A model generated the notes under the pieces. The model was not told where the DNA came from, ran no database searches, and saw only the letters and a list, made by a program, of their open reading frames with translations. The translations under genes were made by a program, and so were the position numbers. This document shows positions 36,961 through 46,432 of a stretch of DNA of 64,000 nucleotides, piece after piece. Every line of letters begins with the position of its first letter. The first letter of the stretch is position 1. The stretch is from Lentzea atacamensis (GTDB lineage: Bacteria; Actinomycetota; Actinomycetes; Mycobacteriales; Pseudonocardiaceae): the NCBI RefSeq assembly GCF_003269295.1, contig NZ_QLTT01000002.1, positions 868,001 to 932,000 of the forward strand. The letters are read 5' to 3'.

Positions 36961-37296
36961 ATGAACTTCAAGGGACCGGTCGTACGTCACCTCAACAAGT
37001 TGATGGTGGGTCTGCGTGACGCACCGCTCGTGGGGAAGCTCGTGCGCAAGGGGATCACCGTCGTGTCCTACACCGGACGGCGCTCCGGCCGTACGTTCTC
37101 CACTCCTGTCAGCTACCAACGCAACGGTGACGTCGTGGCCATCCAGGTGATGATGCCGGACGCCAAGACGTGGTGGCGCAACTTCAACGGCGAGGGCGGG
37201 CCGCTCACTCTCGAACTCGATGGCGTGCAACGGACCGGACACGCGACATCGCACCGTGACGACCGAGGCCGTGTCACGGTGCGAGTGCAGCTCTAG
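36961..37296 (+). CDS. DDN-like (F420-dependent nitroreductase/quinone-reductase family) protein
   Basis: 111 residues. The split-barrel signature SYTGRRSGRTFSTPVSYQRNGD and WWRNFNGEGGPLTLELDG matches short deazaflavin-dependent oxidoreductases of the DDN/FDOR-B group. These use F420H2 to reduce quinones or nitro compounds, although some members have lost cofactor binding. FbiC at 53 kb supplies the F420 precursor. ATG 36961. It is probably regulated by the divergent TetR. Confidence 0.8.
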   Translation: MNFKGPVVRHLNKLMVGLRDAPLVGKLVRKGITVVSYTGRRSGRTFSTPVSYQRNGDVVAIQVMMPDAKTWWRNFNGEGGPLTLELDGVQRTGHATSHRDDRGRVTVRVQL

Positions 37297-37301
37297 AACC
37301 C

Positions 37302-37883
37302 TTACGCGGCAAGGGAATCCAGGCGACGACCTTCCAGCACCGCCGCGACCGCGTAGGCACCGCCGCCCAGCACGGCGAGCACACCGAAGAAGCCGGGCGC
37401 GGGCACGAACAACGTCGCTGCCGCCACCAACGCGAGCCAGGTGCCCAGGTTGTGGTGCAACGCGTTGCGGCGCACGGCTCCCTCTGCGATGTAGATCAGT
37501 CCTACGACGATGGTCGCGCCAGCGGGCCAGAGCACGGTTTGCAGCTCTGGTTTCTCGAACACGGTGCTCAGCGTGGTGATCATGAGAGCCAGCGCGGCGA
37601 ATCCGGTGACCCAGGCCGTGCCGACGAGCTTCTCGGCACGGCGGCGTTCCGGAGAAACAGCGCGCTGAGCCCGCAGTGAGGCCGTCATGGCCAGGACCGT
37701 GCCGGCGAGGAGCCCTGCACCGAGGAAGCCGATCGGCAGCCAGGACGGCATGACGACCAGGCCGGTCTCGGAGAGCACGGCGGCGCCGTGGCCGAAGACG
37801 TAGGCGAACGCGAAACCCAGGTAGGCGGCGCGGTTGTCGATCTCACCGGCGAGAACGGTGGTGCGGACAGCGGTCGCGTTCAT
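37302..37883 (-). CDS. hypothetical membrane protein
   Basis: 193 residues with six hydrophobic segments and short loops; no known signature. ATG 37883 follows GGAGG at 8 nt. It lies 83 bp beyond the oxidoreductase stop on the same strand, so the two may be co-expressed under the TetR at 39091. Confidence 0.65.
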   Translation of the reverse strand: MNATAVRTTVLAGEIDNRAAYLGFAFAYVFGHGAAVLSETGLVVMPSWLPIGFLGAGLLAGTVLAMTASLRAQRAVSPERRRAEKLVGTAWVTGFAALALMITTLSTVFEKPELQTVLWPAGATIVVGLIYIAEGAVRRNALHHNLGTWLALVAAATLFVPAPGFFGVLAVLGGGAYAVAAVLEGRRLDSLAA

Positions 37884-37966
37884 GATGGGGACCTCCGGGA
37901 AGTGAGTGACGTGATCAAGCGGGTGCGGGAGCGGAGAGGCAGCGGCCACGATGGTCTGGCGGTCGG

Positions 37967-38998
37967 TCACGGCTCCGGGACGATCACGACCTTGCCCAGC
38001 ACGGTGCGGGACTCGGCCAGCGCCAGCGCGGAAGCGGCTTCGGACAACGGAATGCGCGCGGCGATCTGCGGAGTGAGCACACCGGCGCCGACGAGACGGA
38101 GCACCTCCGTGAGGTCGTCCCGAAGCCGTGCGCGGAACGCGGCGGGACGGAAACGCTTGCCGGCCCAGAAGTTGTAGAAGCCCGCGCGCTTGCCGTTGGG
38201 CAGCACGTTCCACAAGAACAGGCGCCCGAACAGCTTCAGCACCGGCAGCATCGCGTTGCCGGGCTCGTCCTTCGTCGCCGCGGTGCCGTAGTTCACCAGC
38301 GCACCGCCACGGCGCAGCAGCCGCCACGACTTGTGCAGCCCCTCGCCACCGACGTGGTCGAACACCGCGTCTACACCGTCGGGCGCGAGCTCGCGGATCC
38401 GGTCGTACATGTGCGGATCCCGGTAGTCGACGGGGGCCGCACCCAGCTCCCGCACCGCGTCGTGGTGGCGGGCCGAGGCCGTGCCGATCACCTTGATGCC
38501 GGCGTGCCGGGCGAGCTGCACGAGCGTCGAGCCCACGCCGCCGTTGGCGCCCAGCACCACGATCGTGCCGCCGGTCCTGACCTTCGCGGTGCGGTGCAGC
38601 ATCTGCCACGCCGTGACGCCGTTGACCACGACCGTCGCCGCCGCGGCCGGCGCGACGCCATCCGGTACCGGCACCAGGTCGGCGGCCTCGACGATCAGGT
38701 GGCTGGCCCACCCGCCGACCTTGGTGACCGCGGCGAACCGGTGGAGCTTCAGCGCGGGATCCACGCCGGGGCCCACGGCGACGACCGTGCCGACGACGTC
38801 GTAGCCGGGCACGAACGGGAACGGCGGCTGGTCGAAGTACTTGCCGAGGCGCATCTGCTGCTCGGCGAACGAGACCCCGGCCGCGTCCATGCGCAGGACG
38901 ACCTGGCCCTCACCCGGCGCGGGAAGGTCGCGGACCTGCACCTTCAGGCCGCTGGGCGCGACGATGCCCGGCAGGACGACCTCGGTGGTGGTGTTCAT
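37967..38998 (-). CDS. zinc-independent MDR-family quinone oxidoreductase-like enzyme
   Basis: 343 residues. The N-terminal catalytic domain contains GVSFAEQQMRLGKY and VPGYDVVGTVVAVG, and the Rossmann motif GANGGVGSTLVQLARHAG is intact. The structural zinc cysteines of alcohol dehydrogenases are absent, as in quinone oxidoreductases. ATG 38998. It is divergent from a TetR gene across 92 bp holding an inverted repeat, so it is probably the regulator's target. Confidence 0.88.
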   Translation of the reverse strand: MNTTTEVVLPGIVAPSGLKVQVRDLPAPGEGQVVLRMDAAGVSFAEQQMRLGKYFDQPPFPFVPGYDVVGTVVAVGPGVDPALKLHRFAAVTKVGGWASHLIVEAADLVPVPDGVAPAAAATVVVNGVTAWQMLHRTAKVRTGGTIVVLGANGGVGSTLVQLARHAGIKVIGTASARHHDAVRELGAAPVDYRDPHMYDRIRELAPDGVDAVFDHVGGEGLHKSWRLLRRGGALVNYGTAATKDEPGNAMLPVLKLFGRLFLWNVLPNGKRAGFYNFWAGKRFRPAAFRARLRDDLTEVLRLVGAGVLTPQIAARIPLSEAASALALAESRTVLGKVVIVPEP

Positions 38999-39048
38999 CC
39001 GGCGGCTCCTCGGCTCGCTGTGCTGACGGAAGTAAACTAACGACTGTA

Positions 39049-39067
39049 AGTCTACGACCGCAAGACT
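39049..39067. promoter_or_regulatory. candidate operator between oxidoreductase and TetR genes
   Basis: AGTCT (39049-39053) and AGACT (39063-39067) are inverted; extending to TAAGTCT / AGACTAA gives one mismatch. AT-richer than its surroundings and central in the divergent gap. Confidence 0.45.
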
Positions 39068-39090
39068 AACACTCATAAACTTTCAGGTGT

Positions 39091-39750
39091 ATGGTTACGG
39101 CTGTGACGAACACGGAGCCACGCAGGCGCAACCGCCGGGGCGAGGGCGGCAAGCTGCGCGAGGAGATCATCGCCGCGGCGATTGCCCTGCTGGACGAGGG
39201 CGGCGACGAACGCGCGGTCACGCTGCGCTCAGTCGCACGCAAGGCGGGCATCGCGGCGCCGTCGATCTACGCGCACTTCGCGGACCAGCCGTCGATCATG
39301 CTGGCGGTCGTCCAGCAGGAGATGGACCGGCTCGCGGCGGCTCTGCGCGAGGCGGACGAGAAGGCCGGCCAGGACCCGCGGCAGCGGCTCTTCGCGGTGT
39401 GCAACGCCTATCTGGACGTCGCTCGGCAGCACCCGCAGCGCTACCGGATCATGTTCGGCGGCTTGTGGACGCCATCGGTGGAGGACACCTCGATCACCGA
39501 CGACGAGCTCGAGTCACTGGGCGCCGAGGCGCTCACCCTGCTCGCCGACGTGCTCGGCGCGTGCGTCGGGGCAGGGATCGCGCACGACAGCGACGACCTC
39601 TACGGCGACGCGGTGGCGTTGTGGCTGGGGCTGCACGGCCTTGCGCACCAACGTGCCGTGGTGCGCAAGATGCCAGGACCGGCCGACGTCGCGGAACGGC
39701 TGATCACCGCGCTGGCCCACCTGAAGTCAGGGAGCCTCGAACAGGGTTGA
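39091..39750 (+). CDS. TetR-family transcriptional regulator
   Basis: 219 residues. The HTH (about 25-70) reads IIAAAIALLDEGGDERAVTL, then SVARKAGIAAPSIYAHFADQP. The C-terminal domain has the WHG-type helices (LFAVCNAYLDVARQHPQRYR). ATG 39091 has AGGTGT close by, and GTG 39103 is an alternative. It likely represses the divergent oxidoreductase. Its 3' end overlaps the convergent PRPP synthetase gene by 24 bp. Confidence 0.88.
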   Translation: MVTAVTNTEPRRRNRRGEGGKLREEIIAAAIALLDEGGDERAVTLRSVARKAGIAAPSIYAHFADQPSIMLAVVQQEMDRLAAALREADEKAGQDPRQRLFAVCNAYLDVARQHPQRYRIMFGGLWTPSVEDTSITDDELESLGAEALTLLADVLGACVGAGIAHDSDDLYGDAVALWLGLHGLAHQRAVVRKMPGPADVAERLITALAHLKSGSLEQG

Positions 39751-40671
39751 GACCGACTCACCGACGTTGATCCGGCGCATGGCCTCCGCCATCGCCGGCG
39801 CGATCGACAGCACCTTCAGCTTCGGCACGATCTTGTCCGAAGGGATCGGAACGGTGTTCGTCGCGACGATCTCGAGCACGTCGTCGAACGCCTGCAACCG
39901 GTCCAGCGCACCGGACGAGAACAGCCCGTGCGTGCAGGCGACCCGGATCGACCCGGCTCCACGCTCCCGCAGCTTGTCCAGCAACTCGATGACAGTCGAT
40001 CCCTTGGCGATCTCGTCGTCCAGGACGATCACATCGCGCCCGGTGACGTCACCGATCACGGTCGAGATCTGCACGTTGTCGTCGGCGAACCGCTGCTTGG
40101 CGCCGGCCGCGACCGGCAGGCCGAGGATCCGCGCGAAGTGCGCCGCCTCCTTGGCGTTCCCGAGGTCCGGCGACACCACGACGGTGTTCGTCAGGTCGTA
40201 CTGGGAGAAGTGTGCGGCCAGCTCCCGCAACGCGTGCAGGTGATCAACAGGCACCGAGAAGAATCCGTGCACCTGCGGAGAGTGCAACGTCATCGCCAGG
40301 ACGCGTGATGCGCCGGCGGCCACCATCAGGTCGGCGACCAGCCGTCCGCCGATGGAGATTCGCGGTGCGTCCTTCTTGTCCGAGCGTGCATAGGCATAGT
40401 GCGGCAGCACAACGGTCGTGCGCGCCGCCGAAGCGCCACGGGCAGCGTCCAGCATCAGCAGCAGTTCGACGAGATGTTCCTGCACCGGCGGCACCAGTGG
40501 CTGGATCAGGAACACGTCCCGCTCCCGGCAGTTCGCCTGCAGCTGCACCTCGAGACAGTCGTTGGCGAACCGGGTCAGGCGGCTGGGTGACAGGTCGACG
40601 CCGAGATGACGGCAGATCTCCTCGGCGAGAGCGGGATGGGCAGAACCACTGAAGACAGCGATGTCACGCAC
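39727..40671 (-). CDS. divergent ribose-phosphate pyrophosphokinase-like protein
   Basis: 314 residues, the usual PRPP synthetase length. The N-terminal IAVFSGSAHPALAEEICRHLG, the ATP-loop region YAYARSDKKDAPRISIGG, the histidine region MTLHSPQVHGFFSVPVDH and the Asp motif VVVSPDLGNAKEA are family marks. The PRPP-binding loop reads VIVLDDEIAKGSTV, where canonical enzymes have a DD-x(3)-TGGT type sequence. It is probably a second, specialised PRPP synthetase rather than the housekeeping one. GTG start at 40671. Confidence 0.85.
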   Translation of the reverse strand: MRDIAVFSGSAHPALAEEICRHLGVDLSPSRLTRFANDCLEVQLQANCRERDVFLIQPLVPPVQEHLVELLLMLDAARGASAARTTVVLPHYAYARSDKKDAPRISIGGRLVADLMVAAGASRVLAMTLHSPQVHGFFSVPVDHLHALRELAAHFSQYDLTNTVVVSPDLGNAKEAAHFARILGLPVAAGAKQRFADDNVQISTVIGDVTGRDVIVLDDEIAKGSTVIELLDKLRERGAGSIRVACTHGLFSSGALDRLQAFDDVLEIVATNTVPIPSDKIVPKLKVLSIAPAMAEAMRRINVGESVSTLFEAP

Positions 40672-40681
40672 ATCGACGAAC

Positions 40682-41164
40682 TTAGTCGATGACCAGCACC
40701 AACTTGCCGTCCTGGAAGAACGGTGTCAGGTTCCCGCGTGTGTCGACCGTGTGCGTGCCACGCGGTAAGACGGCCTCGATCGCGGTGAACGCGAGGATGT
40801 CCGAAACACCGTGACGGCCGCGCAACGAGCGTTGGCCCTGGAACCGCAGAGCACGCCCTTCGCGGCGGTACTGGTGGGCCTCGGCGGCGGTGGAGGCGCC
40901 TGCTCGCAGCGCGTCCGGTCCCGCGAGACGCCCCGACGAGGCACTGCGCACCGCTACCCCGAAGCCCTGCTCGACCAGTGAGTTCACCACCGCGTCGGAC
41001 GGGGGCACCGGCAGCAGGAAGGACATCGCGTAGTGCGACTCGACCTCGTGCACCACGACCGTCCTGGCCGTGGTCAGCACGGTGTCGTGCAGCTCCAGCG
41101 CGATCTTCTCCGCTTCCCAGCGGTTCTCGTAGCCGGCGTCGATGCCGACGAAGGTGCTGGTCAC
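40682..41164 (-). CDS. hypothetical protein, 160 residues
   Basis: No recognised domain. The protein is soluble and without cysteines; it begins VTSTFVGIDAGYENRWEAE and ends with GNLTPFFQDGKLVLVID. GTG 41164 overlaps the stop of the upstream PHP gene by 4 bp, so the two form an operon and may act together. Its stop is 10 bp before the PRPP synthetase-like start, so that gene is possibly in the same operon. Confidence 0.65.
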   Translation of the reverse strand: MTSTFVGIDAGYENRWEAEKIALELHDTVLTTARTVVVHEVESHYAMSFLLPVPPSDAVVNSLVEQGFGVAVRSASSGRLAGPDALRAGASTAAEAHQYRREGRALRFQGQRSLRGRHGVSDILAFTAIEAVLPRGTHTVDTRGNLTPFFQDGKLVLVID

Positions 41165-42657
41165 CTGACCTCCACGAAGATCGGGTTGGTGTAGCACCAC
41201 AGGTCCTCCCACGGGTTCGCGGCTCCCGGAGTGTCCGCCTGCGGTTCGAACGCGCCGCGGTTGCCGTCGGTTCCGCGCAATCGGAGGTAAAAAGGCTCTC
41301 GGACATTGCGGAACGTGTGCGTGAAGACCGCATAGTGCCAGCGCGGCTCGTAGGATTGCTCGACGTTCACATGTGGCGTCGACAACGTTTCGGGCGACGC
41401 CGGACCGGTTACCAGGCCTTTGACGAGGTCCAAACGGCACAGGCGCGGCACGAATCCCGCGCTGTTCGGGCGTGTCGCCAAACGGGCCTTGACCTGCACC
41501 GTCACGGTGGATCCACGCCGCACGCACAGCCGCTCACCGAGGCCGGCGGAACCGCTGGAACCGTGGACGCTGAACCACAGGTCGTCGACCAGCCCGCCGT
41601 GCGAAACCCATGCCCGTCCGGCCCGCAGACCCTCCATCACGGCGCCCCGCGTCCGCCGGGTCGCACCGACGGCGGTCCGTGAAGATTCACAGGGGAAGAA
41701 GTCGACATAGGGCGGCTGGACCTGCGGCGGGCCGGAGTCCACCGGGTCGAGGTGCTTGCCGTGGAGATCGAACTGGTTTCCCGGCTCCGGCACGCGGACG
41801 ATCGTGTCGCGCGAGTTGAAGTGCGAGTCGGAGTTCGACGTGATCCACCAGCCGAGGCCCTCGGCGAGCAGCGAGTCCCACACGCCACCGAGCTTCGCCG
41901 TCATCCAGTCGAAGCCGCCGTAGGTCTTGTAGGCCTCCTGCGGGTAGGCCGCGTAGGAGTTCGAGCCGGGACTGTTCGCGTACCCGCCGGGGCCGCGCAA
42001 CGGATCGCCGTCACCCTGCGCGCCGGGCGCACTCTCCATGCCGACAACGGTGTCGGGCGCCAGGTCGCGCATGTTCCGCAGTTCATGGGGCGCCACGCGG
42101 CCGTTGCGCATCGGGTGGTTGACGAACACCAGAGCGGACTTCATGGTGCCGTTGCGGATCTTGGTCTGCAGCCAGCGGATCGCGTCCAGAGCCTTCTTCT
42201 CGTTGGCGGGACTGGAAGCTTCCTGCCCGTTCAGCCGCCAGTCGAACTGCCGCTCGAAGTCGCGCAGCACACCGGCCTCGTCGTGGCAGTCCTCGAAGAA
42301 GAGGGTCGCGTGCTCGGCGCCGGGGCCGTTCCACTCCATCCCTTGCCACAGCAGCAGTTGCGGGAACTTCCGCTGTGCCCTGCGGATGTCGGCGGCCGTT
42401 GCCTCAACGGAATGCGCCTCGTGCGACGCGTGTCCGTGGTCGGTGATCACCAGCCAGTCCGTGCCGTGCCGCAACGCACCGCGGATCTGCTGCTCGATGG
42501 TGTACATGCCGTCGTACGAGTACTGCGTGTGCGTGTGGTGGTCGCCGGAAAGCCAGTGGTAGCGCGACGATGCGGAGGCACGTCCAGCGCCGAGCACACC
42601 CGCTGCACCCAGTGCACCCGCTCCCTGCAGGAAGCGTCTGCGGGCTACGTCGGACAC
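41161..42657 (-). CDS. Tat-exported PHP-domain metallo-phosphoesterase-like protein
   Basis: 498 residues. A twin-arginine signal (RRRFLQGAGALGAAGVLGAG) precedes a PHP domain with DHHTHTQYSYDG, TDWLVITDHGHASHE and further His/Asp residues (FVNHPM, SNSDSHF), enough for a metal centre. The C-terminal third is beta-rich. The fold is shared with histidinol phosphatases and exported metal-dependent phosphoesterases; the substrate is unknown. GTG 42657 starts the gene, upstream of the 160-residue partner. Confidence 0.83.
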   Translation of the reverse strand: MSDVARRRFLQGAGALGAAGVLGAGRASASSRYHWLSGDHHTHTQYSYDGMYTIEQQIRGALRHGTDWLVITDHGHASHEAHSVEATAADIRRAQRKFPQLLLWQGMEWNGPGAEHATLFFEDCHDEAGVLRDFERQFDWRLNGQEASSPANEKKALDAIRWLQTKIRNGTMKSALVFVNHPMRNGRVAPHELRNMRDLAPDTVVGMESAPGAQGDGDPLRGPGGYANSPGSNSYAAYPQEAYKTYGGFDWMTAKLGGVWDSLLAEGLGWWITSNSDSHFNSRDTIVRVPEPGNQFDLHGKHLDPVDSGPPQVQPPYVDFFPCESSRTAVGATRRTRGAVMEGLRAGRAWVSHGGLVDDLWFSVHGSSGSAGLGERLCVRRGSTVTVQVKARLATRPNSAGFVPRLCRLDLVKGLVTGPASPETLSTPHVNVEQSYEPRWHYAVFTHTFRNVREPFYLRLRGTDGNRGAFEPQADTPGAANPWEDLWCYTNPIFVEVR

Positions 42658-42748
42658 GGCTGATCCTCCACACGACTGGTCGGGGTTCGTGGAGGCTAGA
42701 CCGATCGGGTGAGGCGCAGGTAGCCGCTGAATGGATGGAGCAAGAACA

Positions 42749-43555
42749 CTAGATCGGCAACAGGTCCACCCAGTCGAGGAACGGCAGCGCGCCAGTGGCC
42801 TGCAGGGCCGCGAGTCCGAGCCACACCGACAGGATCGTCACGACGGGACCGACGATGGCCATCTCGACGACGCCACCGGTCTTCATCCGCATGATCTTCG
42901 GCGGCGCCACGGGGAACCACGTCTTGCCCATGATCGGAACCGGCCAGAGGATCGGACAGCCCTGCTCGGTGATCGCATCGCCGATGTAGTGCGCGAAACA
43001 GCCGACGCCGACCGCGATTCCGCACGCCGCGGCGGACGCGTTCGACTGGGAGGTCCACGCGATCATCGCCCACGTGATCCCCGCGGACACGACGGTGATC
43101 AGCAACGCGTCCTGCTTGGGGCACCAGTCGTTCATGATGCCGCGCACCGCGAGACCGGCGAACACGAACATCAGCACCGGCAGCGCCCACTTCTGGCTGT
43201 TCTGCACGACCGCGGTGGTGAAGACCGCGGCGAACAACGCGAAGACGAGCGTGTGCGTGAGACCGCGATGTCCGCCGTCTCGCTTGGAATCCTTCTTCGT
43301 TCTCGTTGTCCGGTACACGAAGCCGCTCAACGCGTTGATGCCGGCGGACAGCCCGCTGCTCAGTGCTCCGAACGTGCGCGAGATGGTCGAACCGGGGTGG
43401 TCGAGATCCGGCAGGAGTGCCGCTCCGGTGGCGAGAACCGCGCCAACGGCCCAGCTCTGCGGCGAGAGCTGGCCGATCGGGTGACTCGATGCGAGTGCGG
43501 TGACGGCGCTCCAGGCGAGCAGCCCGCTCATCGCATGTGTTGGCCCAGTTGACAC
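42749..43555 (-). CDS. YdjM-family membrane-bound metal-dependent hydrolase
   Basis: 268 residues with several hydrophobic segments and the conserved YdjM signatures THAMSGLLAWSA, LLPDLDHPGSTISR, GGHRGLTHTLVF and FAHYIGDAITEQGCPILWP. The His/Asp residues in these motifs are thought to bind a metal. GTG 43555. The gene diverges from the SDR gene across 113 bp. Confidence 0.85.
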   Translation of the reverse strand: MSTGPTHAMSGLLAWSAVTALASSHPIGQLSPQSWAVGAVLATGAALLPDLDHPGSTISRTFGALSSGLSAGINALSGFVYRTTRTKKDSKRDGGHRGLTHTLVFALFAAVFTTAVVQNSQKWALPVLMFVFAGLAVRGIMNDWCPKQDALLITVVSAGITWAMIAWTSQSNASAAACGIAVGVGCFAHYIGDAITEQGCPILWPVPIMGKTWFPVAPPKIMRMKTGGVVEMAIVGPVVTILSVWLGLAALQATGALPFLDWVDLLPI

Positions 43556-43572
43556 TTACGTCCCTTCTGATG

Positions 43573-43586
43573 ATCACCCGATGGTG
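43573..43586. promoter_or_regulatory. short inverted repeat in divergent promoter
   Basis: TCACC (43573-43577) and GGTGA (43582-43586) around a 4-bp centre, 18 bp upstream of the YdjM start. It may be an operator; no regulator gene is adjacent. Confidence 0.3.
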
Positions 43587-43668
43587 AAAACAGTAGCCGC
43601 AGGTATCAGGTGCCCGAGCCGAATCTCCATATCTCCGGACAACCAACTCCTCTGCAAGGAGCACGGAC

Positions 43669-44511
43669 ATGGCGCAGGTTTGGCTCATCACCGGCAGTTC
43701 CCGCGGCATCGGCCGCAAGACCGCAGAAGCGGTGCTCGCCGCCGGACACCGGCTCGTCGCGACCGCGCGCAACCCGCGTGATCTCGACGACCTCGTCTCT
43801 CAACACGGCGACCGGGTCAGATCTGTTGCACTCGATGTCCGCGACGCCGGGCAAGCCAGGGCGGCCGTGGCGACGGCGGTCCGCGAGTTCGGCCGGCTCG
43901 ACGTCGTGATGAACAACGCGGGCGCCGGTCGCGTCACGTCGATCGAGGAGTGCTCGGAGGCCGACTTCCGCGACCAGCTGGAGATCAACCTCATGGGCGT
44001 CGTCAACGTCACCAAGGCCGCGCTGCCCGTCCTGCACGAGCAGCGGTCGGGCCACTTCCTGCAGGTCGGGTCGACCGCCGGCCACATGGCGTTCGGCGGC
44101 GGGCTCGCCCCGTACGTGATGGCCAAGTTCGCGCTGCGCGGCTTCACCGAGTCGCTGGCCGCGGAGTGCGCGCCGTTCGGGGTCAAGGCCACGATCGTCG
44201 AACTGGGAGGCTTCCAGACGGACTGGACCGGCCCCTCTCTGGTGGTGACCGAGCCGGGAGAGGACTACGTTCCCTCTGTCGGGGCAATGCTCGACATGAT
44301 GCGTGGCGCGCACGGCAACATGCCTGGTGATCCGGCCAAGGCCGCGCGGGTCATGCTCGACGTGGTAGCCATGGACGAGCCTCCGCTGAGTCTGCTGCTC
44401 GGCAGCGACGCGGTGGACATGGTCCGCATGGCAGACCAGGCACGGAACGCTGAAATCGACAAGTGGGAGCACGTGAGCCGTTCGACGGACTTCGACCCTG
44501 AATCGGTGTAA
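43669..44511 (+). CDS. short-chain dehydrogenase/reductase
   Basis: 280-residue classical SDR. NAD(P) motif GSSRGIG at residues 9-15, NNAGAG for the adenine-ring region, catalytic Ser in VGSTAG, and Tyr149-x3-Lys153 (YVMAK). The extended substrate loop after residue 180 is typical of the subgroup resembling retinol/ketoreductases. ATG 43669 follows AAGGAG. Monocistronic; the substrate is unknown. Confidence 0.92.
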   Translation: MAQVWLITGSSRGIGRKTAEAVLAAGHRLVATARNPRDLDDLVSQHGDRVRSVALDVRDAGQARAAVATAVREFGRLDVVMNNAGAGRVTSIEECSEADFRDQLEINLMGVVNVTKAALPVLHEQRSGHFLQVGSTAGHMAFGGGLAPYVMAKFALRGFTESLAAECAPFGVKATIVELGGFQTDWTGPSLVVTEPGEDYVPSVGAMLDMMRGAHGNMPGDPAKAARVMLDVVAMDEPPLSLLLGSDAVDMVRMADQARNAEIDKWEHVSRSTDFDPESV

Positions 44512-44590
44512 CCAGGGTCGCAGGCACACCTCGGCGGTTTACCAGTACGCTTGTCTTGCTTGCATCGTCGCGAGAGGAGCGCCCGGAGTT

Positions 44591-45814
44591 ATGGGCAAGA
44601 TCAAGGTTCAGGGCACCGTCGTCGAGCTCGACGGCGACGAGATGACCCGGATCATCTGGCAGTTCATCAAGGACAAGCTGATCCACCCGTACCTGGACGT
44701 CACCCTTGAGTACTACGACCTGGGCATCGAGCACCGGGACGCCACTGACGACCAGGTCACCATCGACGCCGCCAACGCCATCAAGAAGCACGGCGTCGGC
44801 GTCAAGTGCGCCACCATCACCCCCGATGAGGCGCGCGTCGAGGAGTTCGGCCTGAAGAAGATGTGGGTCTCGCCGAACGGCACGATCCGCAACATCCTCG
44901 GCGGTGTCGTCTTCCGCGAGCCGATCATCATCTCGAACGTCCCGCGCCTGGTCCCCGGCTGGACGAAGCCGATCATCATCGGCCGTCACGCGCACGGTGA
45001 CCAGTACAAGGCCACCAACTTCAAGGTGCCCGGCGCCGGCAAGCTGACGATCACCTTCCAGCCGGAGGACGGCTCGGAGCCGATCGAGCACGTCGTCACC
45101 GAGTTCCCGGCGGAGGGCGGTGTGGCGATGGGCATGTACAACTACAACAAGTCCATCGAGGACTTCGCCCGCGCCTCGTTCTCCTACGGCCTGCAGCGGG
45201 GCTACCCCGTCTACATGTCCACGAAGAACACGATCCTGAAGGCCTACGACGGCGCCTTCAAGGACATCTTCCAGCGCGTGTTCGACGAGGAGTTCAAGGC
45301 GGAGTTCGACGCCAAGGGCCTCACCTACGAGCACCGCCTCATCGACGACATGGTCGCCGCGGCCATGAAGTGGGAGGGCGGCTACGTCTGGGCGTGCAAG
45401 AACTACGACGGTGACGTCCAGTCCGACACGGTCGCGCAGGGCTTCGGCTCGCTCGGCCTGATGACGTCGGTCCTGATGACGCCGGACGGCAAGACCGTCG
45501 AGGCCGAGGCCGCGCACGGCACCGTGACGCGTCACTTCCGCCAGCACCAGGCAGGCAAGCCCACGTCGACGAACCCGATCGCGTCGATCTTCGCGTGGAC
45601 CCGCGGCCTCATGCACCGCGGCAAGCTGGACAACACCCCCGAGGTGATCCGCTTCGCCGAGGCGCTCGAGGAGGTCGTGATCGAGACTGTCGAGGCCGGT
45701 CAGATGACCAAGGACCTGGCCCTGCTGGTCGGCAAGGACCAGGCGTGGCTGACCACCGAGGACTTCCTCGCCGCGCTGGACGAGAACCTCAAGAAGAAGA
45801 TGGCGTCGTTCTGA
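44591..45814 (+). CDS. icd: NADP-dependent isocitrate dehydrogenase, homodimeric (eukaryote-like) type
   Basis: 407 residues. The N-terminus ([19 protein letters not shown]), the substrate motif [33 protein letters not shown] and the metal/active-site region [20 protein letters not shown] match the ~45-kDa dimeric class also found in eukaryotes and in mycobacterial Icd1. It is neither the 416-residue E. coli type nor the 80-kDa monomeric type. ATG 44591 is the conserved start. A strong terminator follows, so the gene is transcribed alone. Confidence 0.96.
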   Translation: MGKIKVQGTVVELDGDEMTRIIWQFIKDKLIHPYLDVTLEYYDLGIEHRDATDDQVTIDAANAIKKHGVGVKCATITPDEARVEEFGLKKMWVSPNGTIRNILGGVVFREPIIISNVPRLVPGWTKPIIIGRHAHGDQYKATNFKVPGAGKLTITFQPEDGSEPIEHVVTEFPAEGGVAMGMYNYNKSIEDFARASFSYGLQRGYPVYMSTKNTILKAYDGAFKDIFQRVFDEEFKAEFDAKGLTYEHRLIDDMVAAAMKWEGGYVWACKNYDGDVQSDTVAQGFGSLGLMTSVLMTPDGKTVEAEAAHGTVTRHFRQHQAGKPTSTNPIASIFAWTRGLMHRGKLDNTPEVIRFAEALEEVVIETVEAGQMTKDLALLVGKDQAWLTTEDFLAALDENLKKKMASF

Positions 45815-45839
45815 CGTTCGCCTGATTCACGCAGTCGAG

Positions 45840-45872
45840 AAGGCCACCCCGGTCACGCCGGGGTGGCCTTTT
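45840..45872 (+). terminator. 13-bp stem-loop terminator after icd
   Basis: AAGGCCACCCCGG and CCGGGGTGGCCTT enclose a TCACG loop, and two T residues continue the tail. 25 bp after the icd stop. Confidence 0.85.
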
Positions 45873-45992
45873 CCGTCCCCCCGTCACCCGGTCGGTTCCT
45901 CTTGCGGGTGGTTGCCGCGCCGAGCCCTCCACAGGGGTCAGTCAGCCGCTATATCTGCAGCTCCAGGGCAGTGCGGTATTCGGAGGCTGGCG

Positions 45993-46304
45993 ATGTTGGG
46001 TGTTCCGGTCAGGGGCATGATCGTGATTGGCGTGCTGGGCATCGCCGGCGTCATGTACGTGGCGAACGGCGGCAAGCAGATGACCAGTGAGCAGGGCGCC
46101 CAGATCTGCAAGATCACGGTGACCGCGGACGTCCTCAACGTCCGGTCGGGCCCCGGCGACATGCAGCCGATCGTCTCGACGATGCCGCGCGACGCCGTTG
46201 CCGACGCCCAGCCGCGCGTCGAGAACGGCTACCGGATGCTGAGCGACCGGCGCTGGGTCAGCACGCGGTTCGTCGCGCTGACCAGCGACTCGACCTGCAA
46301 GTGA
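45993..46304 (+). CDS. small SH3-like membrane-anchored protein
   Basis: 103 residues. A hydrophobic N-terminus (about 9-23, MIVIGVLGIAGVMYVA) serves as anchor or signal, followed by an SH3b-like domain with the typical VTADVLNVRSGPG motif. There are two Cys (QICKI, STCK). Such domains often bind peptidoglycan. ATG 45993 follows GGAGG at 6 nt. Confidence 0.8.
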   Translation: MLGVPVRGMIVIGVLGIAGVMYVANGGKQMTSEQGAQICKITVTADVLNVRSGPGDMQPIVSTMPRDAVADAQPRVENGYRMLSDRRWVSTRFVALTSDSTCK

Positions 46305-46432
46305 GGGATGCTCCGAATTTCCGGCTGAGATACCAGGTGTTTCCCAGTTGGGTCAGGCCTTTCCAGGTCCGGGGACCCTCCATAGGATTGACCCGGCTGG
46401 ACTAGTCAGGACGGCCCTGAACGCGCCGCCAC

